Assembly: GCF_001679645.1 (NCBI RefSeq)
Contig: NZ_LRUN01000023.1
Location: 1 to 64,000 of the forward strand
From: Pseudomonas bananamidigenes
GTDB taxonomy: Bacteria; Pseudomonadota; Gammaproteobacteria; Pseudomonadales; Pseudomonadaceae
Direction: 5' to 3'
Length of the DNA: 64,000 bases
Both the position numbers and the translations under genes were made by a program. The notes under the pieces are model-generated. The model was not told the DNA's origin, did not search any database, and saw only the letters and a program-made list of their open reading frames with translations. Each line of letters begins with the position of its first letter. Position 1 is the first letter of the stretch. Below, in pieces: positions 7,582-16,821 of the stretch.

Positions 7582-10227
7582 TCAGCAGTCCAGTGGGTTG
7601 CGTTTTTCCGGGTCGATGCCGAACCTGGTAATGGCCTCGGCCACGACTTTAGGTTCGATATCGCCACGGTCAGCCAGTGCTTCCAGGGCTGCCAACACCA
7701 CGAAATGACGGTCGACTTCGAAGAAATGACGCAGTTTCTTGCGGCTGTCGCTGCGGCCGAAACCGTCGGTGCCCAGGACCTTGAATTCCTTGGACGGTAC
7801 CCACTGACGGATCTGCTCGGCGAACAGTTTCATGTAGTCGGTCGAGGCGATGACCGGACCTTTACGGCCGCTCAGGCACTCTTCGACGTAGCTGCGCTTC
7901 GGCTTCTGGCCTGGTTTCAGGCGGTTGCTGCGCTCTACGGCCAGGCCGTCGCGACGCAGTTCGTTGAAGCTGGTGACGCTCCACACATCGGCGCCGATGT
8001 TGAACTCTTCACGCAGGATCTTCGCCGCTTCACGGACTTCACGCAGGATGGTGCCGGAGCCCATCAGCTGAACGTGGTGCGCCGCGTCGCGGGTGTCTTC
8101 TTCGAGCAGGTACATGCCTTTCTTGATGCCTTCTTCGGCACCGGCCGGCATGGCTGGCTGCTGGTACGACTCGTTCATCACGGTGATGTAATAGAAGATG
8201 TCCTGTTGCTCTTCGGTCATCTTCTTCATGCCGTCCTGAATGATCACCGCCAGCTCGTAGCCGTAGGTCGGATCGTAGGTGCGGCAGTTCGGGATGGTGG
8301 CAGCCAGCAGGTGGCTGTGACCGTCTTCGTGCTGCAGGCCTTCGCCGTTCAGGGTGGTACGGCCGGCGGTGCCGCCGATCAGGAAGCCACGGGTACGGCT
8401 GTCGCCGGCCGCCCAGGCCAGGTCGCCGATACGCTGGAAGCCGAACATCGAGTAGAAGATGTAGAACGGCAGCATCGGCTGGTTGTGGCTGGAGTACGAA
8501 GTACCGGCGGCGATGAAGGAGCTCATGGCGCCCGCTTCGTTGATGCCTTCTTCAAGGATCTGACCTTTCTGGTCTTCCTTGTAGAACATCACCTGATCCT
8601 TATCGACTGGCTCGTAGAGCTGGCCGACGGACGAGTAGATGCCCAGCTGACGGAACATGCCTTCCATACCGAAGGTACGGGCTTCGTCCGGGATGATCGG
8701 AACGATGCGCGGGCCGATTTCCTTGTCCTTGACCAATTGCGCGAGGATCCGCACGAAGGCCATGGTGGTGGAGATTTCGCGGTCGCCGGAACCGTCGAGG
8801 ATTGCCTTGAGGGTGTCCAGGTCCGGAGTCGGCACGCTGAAGCTCTGCGCACGACGCTGCGGAACGAAACCGCCCAGTGCGGCACGACGCTCGGCCAGGT
8901 AGCGGGCTTCGGCGCTGCCTTCTTCCGGCTTGAAGAACGGCAGGTGTTCCAGATCGGCATCCTTGACCGGGATGTCGAAACGGTCACGGAAGTGTTTCAG
9001 GCTTTCGACGTCGACTTTCTTGGTGTTGTGCGCGGTGTTTTTCGCTTCGCCGGCACCGGTGCCATAACCCTTGATGGTCTTGGCCAGGATGACGGTAGGC
9101 TGGTCCTTGTGATTGACCGCCTGGTGGTACGCCGCGTAGACCTTGTACGGGTCGTGGCCGCCACGGTTGAGTTTCCAGATCTCGTCGTCGGACAGGTCGG
9201 CAACCATCGCCTTGAGTTCAGGCGTGTTGAAGAAGTGCTCGCGAACGAACGCGCCGTCTTTGGCCTTGTAGTTCTGGTACTCGCCGTCGATGACTTCGTC
9301 CATGCGACGTTGCAGGATGCCGTCGGTGTCCTTGGCCAGCAGAGGGTCCCAGAAACGGCCCCAGATGACCTTGTTGACGTTCCACTGGGCGCCGCGGAAC
9401 ACGCCTTCGAGTTCCTGGATGATCTTGCCGTTGCCGCGAACCGGGCCGTCGAGGCGCTGCAGGTTGCAGTTGATGACGAAGATCAGGTTGTCCAGCTTCT
9501 CGCGGCCGGCCAGGGAGATTGCGCCCAGGGATTCCGGCTCGTCGCACTCGCCGTCGCCCAGGAAGCACCAGACTTTCTGTTTGCCCGGCTGGATGAAACC
9601 ACGGTGTTCCAGGTACTTCATGAAGCGCGCCTGGTAGATCGCCTGGATCGGACCCAGACCCATGGACACGGTCGGGAACTGCCAGAAGTCAGGCATCAGC
9701 CAAGGGTGAGGGTAGGACGACAGGCCCTGACCGTCGACTTCCTGGCGGAAGTTGTTCATCTGCTCTTCGGTGATGCGGCCTTCCATGAACGCACGGGCGT
9801 AGACGCCTGGCGAGGTGTGACCCTGGAAGTAGATCAGGTCGCCGCCGTGTTCGTCGGTCGGGGCCTGGAAGAAGTAGTTGAAACCGATGTCGTACAGGGT
9901 CGCGCTGGAAGCGAAGCTGGAGATGTGACCGCCCAGGTCAGAATCTTTCAGGTTCGTACGCATTACCATGGCCATCGCGTTCCAGCGTACCAGCGAGCGA
10001 ATGCGGCGTTCCATGAACAGGTCGCCAGGCATGCGTGCTTCGTGGGTAACGGGGATCGTGTTGCGGTAAGGCGTGGTGATGGCGTAAGGCAGTTGCGAGC
10101 CGCTGCGGGTCGCGAGTTCGCCCATACGGGTCATCAGATAGTGAGCACGGTCTTCGCCTTCTTTGTCGAGAACCGATTCCAGGGCGTCCAGCCATTCCTG
10201 GGTTTCGACGGGATCGAGGTCTTGCAT
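7582..10227 (-). CDS. aceE: Pyruvate dehydrogenase E1 component (homodimeric)
   Basis: Decarboxylates pyruvate with thiamine diphosphate and reductively acetylates the lipoyl arms of AceF. The 881-residue length is that of the homodimeric gammaproteobacterial E1. The thiamine-diphosphate motif begins GDGECDEPES near residue 224 and ends in the NCN of FVINCNLQ. The sequence is typical E1 from end to end (SYPHPWLMPDFW, ERSNRLKPGQ, KFFEVDRHFVV-type C-terminus). The ATG at 10227 has a GGAG site. It is the first gene of the aceE-aceF operon. The upstream spacer shared with glnE carries two palindromes that could be operators. ThiC in this window supports the cofactor supply, though the link is only metabolic. 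Confidence 0.98.
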   Translation of the reverse strand: MQDLDPVETQEWLDALESVLDKEGEDRAHYLMTRMGELATRSGSQLPYAITTPYRNTIPVTHEARMPGDLFMERRIRSLVRWNAMAMVMRTNLKDSDLGGHISSFASSATLYDIGFNYFFQAPTDEHGGDLIYFQGHTSPGVYARAFMEGRITEEQMNNFRQEVDGQGLSSYPHPWLMPDFWQFPTVSMGLGPIQAIYQARFMKYLEHRGFIQPGKQKVWCFLGDGECDEPESLGAISLAGREKLDNLIFVINCNLQRLDGPVRGNGKIIQELEGVFRGAQWNVNKVIWGRFWDPLLAKDTDGILQRRMDEVIDGEYQNYKAKDGAFVREHFFNTPELKAMVADLSDDEIWKLNRGGHDPYKVYAAYHQAVNHKDQPTVILAKTIKGYGTGAGEAKNTAHNTKKVDVESLKHFRDRFDIPVKDADLEHLPFFKPEEGSAEARYLAERRAALGGFVPQRRAQSFSVPTPDLDTLKAILDGSGDREISTTMAFVRILAQLVKDKEIGPRIVPIIPDEARTFGMEGMFRQLGIYSSVGQLYEPVDKDQVMFYKEDQKGQILEEGINEAGAMSSFIAAGTSYSSHNQPMLPFYIFYSMFGFQRIGDLAWAAGDSRTRGFLIGGTAGRTTLNGEGLQHEDGHSHLLAATIPNCRTYDPTYGYELAVIIQDGMKKMTEEQQDIFYYITVMNESYQQPAMPAGAEEGIKKGMYLLEEDTRDAAHHVQLMGSGTILREVREAAKILREEFNIGADVWSVTSFNELRRDGLAVERSNRLKPGQKPKRSYVEECLSGRKGPVIASTDYMKLFAEQIRQWVPSKEFKVLGTDGFGRSDSRKKLRHFFEVDRHFVVLAALEALADRGDIEPKVVAEAITRFGIDPEKRNPLDC

Positions 10228-10611
10228 GGCTTGCTCCAGGGCGGAAAGGCTTCCAGAATCGGTTGCCTGAGTTTGCGACTGGCCTTGTGGGCAGACGATT
10301 TAAAATTCTTGGATTGCCGACAGGTTGTTCCGGCGGCGTGTAGTTTTACTACAAATCATCTGGCATTTCAGCCTTTCGAATGTATAGACGAGTAGTAAAA
10401 CTACAGATGAAAGGCTTGTGGCCTCCGGCTGCGTTGTGAGAATAATCGTTAAGGTTGGTCTTTTGCCATCCGAAAAAGGTGAAAGTTTGATGTTGGCTGC
10501 CAAAGAAAAAGAAATTTCAGCTATTTCTCACTTTTGTTCGACAGTCCTTCGCGTAGCGGTTTTTCATTCATCACTACAAGCGGCCATTTATACGCCGATC
10601 AAGGATAGACC
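10228..10611. other. aceE/glnE divergent intergenic region (384 bases)
   Basis: This spacer holds the 5' ends of both aceE (minus) and glnE (plus). It contains the twin palindromes listed separately and an additional inverted pair, AGCCTTTC (about 10370) and GAAAGGCT (about 10409). It is AT-richer than the flanking genes, as expected for a promoter region. No convincing gene is seen in it. Confidence 0.7.
10339..10404. promoter_or_regulatory. Paired operator-like palindromes upstream of aceE
   Basis: Site 1 at 10339-10353 is the perfect 15-base palindrome TGTAGT-TTT-ACTACA. Site 2 at 10392-10404 is GTAGT-AAA-ACTAC, the same half-sites with the spacer in the opposite orientation. The centres are 52 bases apart, close to five helical turns, so two dimers would sit on the same face of the DNA. 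Half-sites of 5-6 bases around a 3-base spacer suit a GntR-type or similar dimeric regulator of the aceEF operon. The regulator is not identified. Confidence 0.55.
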
Positions 10612-13551
10612 ATGACCCTGCCCGCGCTTGCCGAACTGCCCGCCATTCTCCTGTCATTGGTCAGTCGATCGGAGCAGTCGTTCCGTACGGCCATCGCCGG
10701 ACTTGAAGACGATCCCGGCTTCTCCACCTGGACTCCGGAACGCCGGGCGCAATTCGACCGCGTCACCGCCGCCAGCGATTTCGTGATTGAACAGAGTGTT
10801 CGTGACCCTTTGATGTTGCTGTCGCTGGTGCAGTCCGGCGAGCTCGACCGGCCGTTTGCTCCCGGCGAGTTGTGCGCGCAGATCGCCGCTGCGGTGAACG
10901 CTGCACAAACGGAAGACGAACTGGGCCGCATCCTGCGGCGTCAGCGCGCCCGGCATCAGGTGCGGATCATCTGGCGCGACCTGACTCGTCAGGCCGATCT
11001 GGTGCAGACCTGCCGCGATCTTTCCGATATGGCCGACGCCAGTATCGACCAGGCTTATCAATGGCTGTACAGCCGCCATTGTCAGCAGTTCGGCGTGCCG
11101 ACCGGTCGGCGCAGCGGCCTGCCGCAGCAGATGGTCATTCTCGGCATGGGCAAGCTCGGTGCGGTGGAGCTCAACCTGTCGTCGGACATCGACCTGATCT
11201 TCGCCTACCCCGAGGGCGGCGAAACCGTCGGTGTGAAGCGTCCGCTGGATAACCAGGAGTTCTTCATCCGCCTCGGTCAGCGCCTGATCAAGGCCCTCGA
11301 CCCGATCACCGTCGACGGCTTCGTGTTTCGCGTCGACATGCGCCTGCGTCCGTACGGTTCCTCCGGTGCGCTGGTGCTGAGCTTCAATGCGCTGGAGCAG
11401 TATTACCAGGATCAGGGCCGTGACTGGGAACGCTACGCGATGATCAAGGCGCGGGTGGTCGCCGGCGATCAGGTGGCGGGCGCGCAGTTGCTGGACATGC
11501 TGCGACCGTTCGTTTACCGGCGTTATCTGGACTTCTCGGCGATCGAAGCGCTGCGCACCATGAAGCAACTGATCCAGCAGGAAGTGCGGCGCAAGGGCAT
11601 GGCCGACAACATCAAACTGGGCTCCGGCGGCATCCGCGAAGTCGAGTTCATCGCCCAGGCCTTTCAGTTGATCCACGGCGGTCGCGACCTGAGCCTGCAG
11701 CAGCGCCCTCTATTAAAGGTGCTGGGCACGCTGGAAGGGCAGGGTTATCTGCCGCCGGCGGTGGTCAGCGAGTTGCGTGAAGGTTACGAATTCCTGCGCT
11801 ACACCGAACACGCGATCCAGGCGATTGCCGACCGCCAGACCCAAATGCTGCCGGACACGGCACAGGATCAGGCGCGCATCGCCTTCATGCTCGGTTTCGC
11901 CGACTGGGATGCCTTCCATGAAAAGCTGATGTTCTGGCGTGGCCGGGTGGCCTGGCACTTTGCGCAAGTGATCGCCGACCCCGATGAAGAAGAGGGCGCC
12001 GATTGCGAGGTGGTGGTCGGCGGGGAATGGCTGCCGCTGTGGGAGGAGGCGCAGGACGAAGAAGCCGCCTGTCGCCAGTTGGAAGAGGGCGGTTTTGCCG
12101 ACGCCACCAAGGCCTTGAAGGCGTTGGCCGGTCTGCGCAGCAGTCCGCAACTGCGGGCGATGCAGCGTCTGGGTCGTGAACGCCTCGACGCCTTCATTCC
12201 GCGCCTGCTCGCTCAGGCTGTTGAGCACGACAATCCGGATCTGGTGCTTGAACGGGTGTTGCCGTTGGTCGAAGCGGTGGCCCGGCGTTCGGCTTACCTG
12301 GTGTTGCTGACGGAAAACCCTGGTGCGCTGCGTCGCTTGCTGACCCTGTTCGCCGCCAGCCCGTGGATCGCCGAGCAGATCACCCGTTTCCCGCTGCTGC
12401 TCGACGAGCTGCTCAACGAAGGTCGCCTGTTCAAGCCGCCGCTGGCACCGGAACTGGCGGCCGAGCTGCGCGAGCGTCTGACCCGGATCCCGGAAGACGA
12501 CCTCGAGCAACAGATGGAAGCCCTGCGTCATTTCAAACTGGCGCACCGCTTGCGCGTCGCCGCCTCGGAAATCGCCGGCAGCCTGCCGTTGATGAAGGTC
12601 AGCGATTACCTGACCTGGCTGGCCGAGGCGATTCTGGAGCAAGTGCTGGCCCTGGCCTGGCGCCAGACCGTGGCCAAGTACGGCACGCCGCTGCGCACCG
12701 ACGGCACGTTGTGCGATCCCGGCTTCATCATTGTCGGTTATGGGAAAGTCGGCGGGATCGAGTTGGGGCATGGTTCGGACCTGGATCTGGTGTTCATCCA
12801 CGACGGCGACCCCCAGGCGGAAACCGACGGGGCAAAACCGATCGATGGTGCACAGTTCTTTACCCGGCTCGGCCAGCGGATCATTCACTTGCTGACAGCG
12901 CAGACCAACTCCGGCCAGCTTTATGAAGTGGACATGCGTCTGCGGCCGTCCGGAGCGTCCGGGCTGTTGGTCAGTTCCCTCGGCGCGTTTGCCCGCTATC
13001 AGGAAAATGAAGCCTGGACGTGGGAGCATCAGGCATTGGTGCGGGCGCGGGTACTGGTGGGCAGTCAGGATGTCGGCCAGGCGTTCGAGAAAGTGCGGGC
13101 CCAGGTGCTGGGCAAGACGCGGGATCCGGCGAAGTTGCAACAGGAAGTGAGCGAGATGCGCGCCAAGATGCGTGACAACCTCGGCAGCAAGAGCACGGCC
13201 GCCGGCACCGGGGCTAATGCCTTCGAGGCCTCGGCGCCGTTCGACCTCAAGCAGGACGCCGGAGGTATCGTCGATATTGAATTTATGGTGCAATACGCGG
13301 CCCTGGCGTGGTCGCAAAGTCACCCACCGCTGCTGCGCTGGACGGACAATATCCGCATTCTGGAAGAGCTGGAGCACGAAGGGTTGATACCCGTCGAAGA
13401 CGCCGGCCTGTTGCGCGAGGCCTACAAGGCCTACCGTTCTGCCGCCCACCGGCAGGCCTTGCAGAAGGAGGCCGGGGTGATACCGGGCGACCAGTTCGCG
13501 GACGAACGGCGGCAGGTGATGCGGATCTGGCGAGAGCTGGGGCTAAGCTGA
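10612..13551 (+). CDS. glnE: Bifunctional glutamine synthetase adenylyltransferase/deadenylase
   Basis: GlnE adds AMP to, and removes it from, the Tyr of glutamine synthetase, switching nitrogen assimilation in response to PII and glutamine. The 979-residue product has the expected duplicated architecture. The N-terminal nucleotidyltransferase (adenylyl-removing) has GMGKLGAVELN...SDIDLIF near residue 177. The C-terminal (adenylylating) copy has GYGKVGGIELG...SDLDLVF near residue 707. Each is followed by its helical domain. The ATG at 10612 is preceded by AAGGA. It is divergent from aceE and upstream of the LPS genes, as in P. aeruginosa. Confidence 0.97.
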   Translation: MTLPALAELPAILLSLVSRSEQSFRTAIAGLEDDPGFSTWTPERRAQFDRVTAASDFVIEQSVRDPLMLLSLVQSGELDRPFAPGELCAQIAAAVNAAQTEDELGRILRRQRARHQVRIIWRDLTRQADLVQTCRDLSDMADASIDQAYQWLYSRHCQQFGVPTGRRSGLPQQMVILGMGKLGAVELNLSSDIDLIFAYPEGGETVGVKRPLDNQEFFIRLGQRLIKALDPITVDGFVFRVDMRLRPYGSSGALVLSFNALEQYYQDQGRDWERYAMIKARVVAGDQVAGAQLLDMLRPFVYRRYLDFSAIEALRTMKQLIQQEVRRKGMADNIKLGSGGIREVEFIAQAFQLIHGGRDLSLQQRPLLKVLGTLEGQGYLPPAVVSELREGYEFLRYTEHAIQAIADRQTQMLPDTAQDQARIAFMLGFADWDAFHEKLMFWRGRVAWHFAQVIADPDEEEGADCEVVVGGEWLPLWEEAQDEEAACRQLEEGGFADATKALKALAGLRSSPQLRAMQRLGRERLDAFIPRLLAQAVEHDNPDLVLERVLPLVEAVARRSAYLVLLTENPGALRRLLTLFAASPWIAEQITRFPLLLDELLNEGRLFKPPLAPELAAELRERLTRIPEDDLEQQMEALRHFKLAHRLRVAASEIAGSLPLMKVSDYLTWLAEAILEQVLALAWRQTVAKYGTPLRTDGTLCDPGFIIVGYGKVGGIELGHGSDLDLVFIHDGDPQAETDGAKPIDGAQFFTRLGQRIIHLLTAQTNSGQLYEVDMRLRPSGASGLLVSSLGAFARYQENEAWTWEHQALVRARVLVGSQDVGQAFEKVRAQVLGKTRDPAKLQQEVSEMRAKMRDNLGSKSTAAGTGANAFEASAPFDLKQDAGGIVDIEFMVQYAALAWSQSHPPLLRWTDNIRILEELEHEGLIPVEDAGLLREAYKAYRSAAHRQALQKEAGVIPGDQFADERRQVMRIWRELGLS

Positions 13552-13561
13552 TTCTCGAGAC

Positions 13562-13591
13562 GGGGAGGCGTAAGGCCTCCCCGGTTCGTTT
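13562..13591 (+). terminator. Probable terminator after glnE
   Basis: Stem GGGGAGGC (13562-13569) pairs with GCCTCCCC (13575-13582) around a 5-base loop, followed by a mixed T-rich tail (GGTTCGTTT). It lies just after the glnE stop and just before waaF, so it could also act as an attenuating hairpin at the start of the LPS operon. Confidence 0.6.
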
Positions 13592-13602
13592 ATGGAAACC
13601 AC

Positions 13603-14637
13603 ATGAATATTCTGATCGTTGGGCCCAGTTGGGTCGGTGACATGGTGATGGCGCAGACACTGTTTCAGTGTCTCAAGCAGCGCCACCCGCAGTGCGAAAT
13701 CGACGTGCTGGCCCCCGAGTGGAGCCGGCCGATCCTCGAGCGCATGCCGCAAGTGCGCAAGGCCTTGAGCTTCCCGCTCGGCCACGGCGCGCTGGAGCTG
13801 GCGACCCGTCGGCGGATCGGCAAATCCCTGGCCGGCCAGTACGACCAGGCGATCCTGCTGCCTAATTCACTGAAGTCGGCGCTGGTGCCGTTCTTCGCCG
13901 GCATCCCGAAACGCACCGGCTGGCGTGGCGAATTCCGCTATGGCCTGCTGAACGACGTGCGCACGCTGGATAAAGAACGTTATCCGCTGATGATCGAGCG
14001 TTTCATGGCGCTGGCCTACGAGCCGAACGCCGAGCTGCCGAAACCCTATCCGCGCCCGAGCCTGCAGATCGATCCGGTGACCCGCGAGGCCGCTCTGGCC
14101 AAGTTCGGTCTGACCCTCGATCGTCCGGTGCTGGTGCTGTGCCCCGGCGCCGAATTCGGTGAAGCCAAACGCTGGCCGTCCGAGCATTACGCCAAGGTTG
14201 CCGAAGCGCGCATTCGCGAAGGCTGGCAGGTCTGGCTGTTCGGCTCGAAGAACGATCATGCGGTCGGCGAAGACATCCGTGCGCGACTGATTCCGGGGTT
14301 GCGCGAAGAGTCCGTGAACCTCAGTGGCGGCACTTCACTGGCCGAAGCCATCGACCTGATGTCCTGCGCGGACTCCGTGGTCTCCAACGATTCCGGCCTG
14401 ATGCACGTGGCCGCTGCGCTGAATCGCCCGTTGGTGGCGGTCTACGGTTCGACCTCGCCGGGCTTCACTCCGCCACTGGCCGAACATGTGGAAATCGTCC
14501 GTCTGGGCCTCGATTGCAGCCCGTGTTTCGATCGGACCTGCCGTTTCGGCCATTACAACTGCCTGCGCCAGCTGATGCCGGACGCGGTCAACGATGCCTT
14601 GCAGCGGTTGCAGGGCTCCGTGGTCGAGGTTCAATAA
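13603..14637 (+). CDS. waaF: ADP-heptose:LPS heptosyltransferase II
   Basis: Adds the second L-glycero-D-manno-heptose to the LPS inner core at the cytoplasmic face of the inner membrane. The 344-residue protein is a GT9-family (GT-B fold) enzyme. It begins MNILIVGPSWVGDMVM, typical of WaaF, and has the C-terminal donor-binding block SNDSGLMHVAAALNRP with VAVYGSTSP. The motif CSPCFDRTCRFGHYNCL is the WaaF-type cysteine cluster near the end. It is the first gene of the core cluster, and its stop lies one base before the TTG of waaC. Confidence 0.95.
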   Translation: MNILIVGPSWVGDMVMAQTLFQCLKQRHPQCEIDVLAPEWSRPILERMPQVRKALSFPLGHGALELATRRRIGKSLAGQYDQAILLPNSLKSALVPFFAGIPKRTGWRGEFRYGLLNDVRTLDKERYPLMIERFMALAYEPNAELPKPYPRPSLQIDPVTREAALAKFGLTLDRPVLVLCPGAEFGEAKRWPSEHYAKVAEARIREGWQVWLFGSKNDHAVGEDIRARLIPGLREESVNLSGGTSLAEAIDLMSCADSVVSNDSGLMHVAAALNRPLVAVYGSTSPGFTPPLAEHVEIVRLGLDCSPCFDRTCRFGHYNCLRQLMPDAVNDALQRLQGSVVEVQ

Positions 14638-14638
14638 G

Positions 14639-15700
14639 TTGCGGGTATTGCTGATCAAGACCTCATCGCTGGGCGACGTGATTCATGCGTTGCCGGCGTT
14701 GACCGACGCGGCCCGGGCGATTCCCGGCATCCAGTTCGACTGGGTGGTGGAAGAGGGCTTCACCGAAATCCCGACCTGGCACCCGGCCGTGGGCAAGGTG
14801 ATACCGGTGGCGATCCGCCGCTGGCGCAAGAACCTCTGGCAAACCTTCAAGAGCGGCGAGTGGAAGCGCTTCAAGCAAACCGTGCGTGCCAGCAAATATG
14901 ACCTGGTGATCGATGCTCAGGGCCTGCTGAAAAGCGCCTGGCTGACCCGTTACGTCAAGGCCCCGGTGGCCGGCCTCGACAAGGGCTCGGCCCGGGAGCC
15001 GATTGCTGCTCGATTCTATGACCGCAAGCTGGCGGTGGCCCGTGGGCAGCATGCCGTTGAACGTGTGCGCCAGTTGTTCGCTATCGCCCTGGGTTACGAC
15101 CTGCCCAAAGGCCTGGGGGATTACGGCCTCAATGTCGAGCGTCTGGTAGAACTGCCGCGCAAGACTGCCTATGTGGTGTTCCTGCATGGCACCACCTGGG
15201 ACACCAAGCACTGGCCGGAAAGCTACTGGCGTGAGCTGACCGAGCGGGTCGGTTACCTCGGCGTCGGGATCAGACTGCCTTGGGGCAATCCACAGGAGAA
15301 GGCCCGGGCCGAGCGCATCGCCGCCGGTTTCAAACATGCCGAAGTCTTGCCGAAGCTGAACCTGGCCGGGGTCGGCAAGGTGCTGGCCGGCGCCCAGGCC
15401 TGCGTCGCGGTGGACACCGGTCTCGGTCATCTCGCCGCGGCACTGGATGTGCCGACGATTTCCCTGTTCGGCCCGACCAATCCGGGTCTGACCGGCGCCT
15501 ACGGCAAGCTGCAGATTCACCTCGCCAGCGATTTCCCGTGCGCGCCGTGCCTGCAAAAGAAATGTACGTATCAACCGACCGCGCAGGATGCCCGTCAGTT
15601 TGACCTGAAACGCGAGTGGCCTTTGTGCTTCACGCGTCTGAATCCCGAGCGTGTCGCCAGCCGACTGAGCACGTTGTTGATGGCTGAGGAGCTGCGTTGA
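14639..15700 (+). CDS. waaC: ADP-heptose:LPS heptosyltransferase I
   Basis: Transfers the first heptose onto Kdo of the LPS inner core. The start is the TTG at 14639, which gives the conserved (M)RVLLIKTSSLGDVIHALPAL opening and sits nine bases after GAGG inside the end of waaF. The product is 353 aa, matching Pseudomonas WaaC. The GT9 donor site is seen as VDTGLGHLAAALDVP followed by SLFGPTNP, and there is a C-terminal Cys-rich patch (CAPCLQKKC). A longer frame reaches back into waaF but lacks the conserved start. The stop TGA shares a base with the waaG ATG. Confidence 0.95.
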   Translation: MRVLLIKTSSLGDVIHALPALTDAARAIPGIQFDWVVEEGFTEIPTWHPAVGKVIPVAIRRWRKNLWQTFKSGEWKRFKQTVRASKYDLVIDAQGLLKSAWLTRYVKAPVAGLDKGSAREPIAARFYDRKLAVARGQHAVERVRQLFAIALGYDLPKGLGDYGLNVERLVELPRKTAYVVFLHGTTWDTKHWPESYWRELTERVGYLGVGIRLPWGNPQEKARAERIAAGFKHAEVLPKLNLAGVGKVLAGAQACVAVDTGLGHLAAALDVPTISLFGPTNPGLTGAYGKLQIHLASDFPCAPCLQKKCTYQPTAQDARQFDLKREWPLCFTRLNPERVASRLSTLLMAEELR

Positions 15701-16821
15701 TGCAATTGGCATTTGTCCTTTACAAATATTTCCCGTTCGGCGGTTTGCAGCGCGATTTCATGCGCATCGCCCTCGAATGTCAGAAGCGTGGTCATCAGAT
15801 TCGCGTCTACACCCTGATCTGGGAAGGTGACGTGCCGCCCGGCTTCGAAGTGCTGGTGGCGCCGGTCAAGGCGTTCTTCAATCACCGCCGCAACGAAAAG
15901 CTCAGCGCGTGGATGGAAGCGGATCTGGCCAAACGCCCGGTGGATCGGCTGATCGGCTTCAACAAGATGCCGGGGCTGGACGTCTACTATGCGGCCGACG
16001 GCTGCTTCGAAGACAAGGCGCAGAACCTGCGCCATTCGCTGTACCGCCGTTGGGGCCGTTACCGCCATTTCGCCGAGTACGAGCGCGCGGTGTTCGCCAA
16101 AGGCGCGAAGACCGAAGTGCTGATGATTTCCGAAGTGCAGCAGCCGCTGTTCATCAAGCATTACGACACGCCGCTGGAGCGTTTCCACCTGCTGCCGCCG
16201 GGCATTGCTCAGGATCGCCGTCGCCCGAAGGATGCCGACGAGATTCGCGCCGGTTTCCGCGCAGAATTCAACCTCAGGGACGACGAACTGCTGCTGGTGC
16301 AGATCGGCTCCGGGTTCAAGACCAAGGGCGTCGATCGCAGCCTGAAAGCCCTGGCGGCATTGCCCGCCGAACTGAAGAAACGCACCCGCCTGTTTGTAAT
16401 CGGCCAGGATGACCCCAAATTGTTCCAGATGCAGAGTGCAACATTGGGTCTGGGCGACAACGTGACGTTCCTCAAGGGACGCAGCGATATCCCGCGCTTT
16501 TTGCTCGGTGCCGATCTGTTGATCCACCCGGCCTACAACGAAAACACCGGTACGGTGCTGCTCGAAGCGCTGGTCGCCGGATTGCCGGTGCTGGTCAGCG
16601 CGGTCTGCGGTTACGCCCATTACATTGCCGAGGCCGATGCCGGGCGCGTGCTGGACGAGCCGTTCGATCAGGCGCAGCTGACGCAATACCTGACCGACAT
16701 GTTGAACGACGACGCTGCACGGGCGGCCTGGAGCCGTAACGGTCTGGCCTTTGCCGAGACGGCCGACCTCTACAGCATGCCGCAGCACGCGGCCGATGTG
16801 ATTCTGGCGGAGCACGCATAA
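15700..16821 (+). CDS. waaG: LPS core glycosyltransferase WaaG
   Basis: GT4-family enzyme that adds the first outer-core hexose (galactosamine in P. aeruginosa) onto heptose II. The 373-residue product, beginning MQLAFVLYKYFPFGG, has WaaG length. It shows the glycine-rich N-terminal acceptor loop (FPFGGLQRD) and the nucleotide-sugar site HPAYNENTGTVLLEAL with downstream GLPVLVSAVCGYA. A TTG at 15697 is in frame one codon upstream, but the ATG overlapping the waaC stop is the natural start. Confidence 0.95.
   Translation: MQLAFVLYKYFPFGGLQRDFMRIALECQKRGHQIRVYTLIWEGDVPPGFEVLVAPVKAFFNHRRNEKLSAWMEADLAKRPVDRLIGFNKMPGLDVYYAADGCFEDKAQNLRHSLYRRWGRYRHFAEYERAVFAKGAKTEVLMISEVQQPLFIKHYDTPLERFHLLPPGIAQDRRRPKDADEIRAGFRAEFNLRDDELLLVQIGSGFKTKGVDRSLKALAALPAELKKRTRLFVIGQDDPKLFQMQSATLGLGDNVTFLKGRSDIPRFLLGADLLIHPAYNENTGTVLLEALVAGLPVLVSAVCGYAHYIAEADAGRVLDEPFDQAQLTQYLTDMLNDDAARAAWSRNGLAFAETADLYSMPQHAADVILAEHA

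Noticed and set aside
5489..7708. Long plus-strand open frame (739 codons) opposite aceF
   Set aside because: It lies antisense to a gene with clear lipoyl and catalytic motifs, has no recognisable domain, and is explained by GC3 bias and the Ala/Pro-rich linkers.
7705..10395. Plus-strand open frame of 896 codons opposite aceE
   Set aside because: It is a shadow of aceE; its composition has no domain signal and it starts inside another gene without a ribosome binding site.
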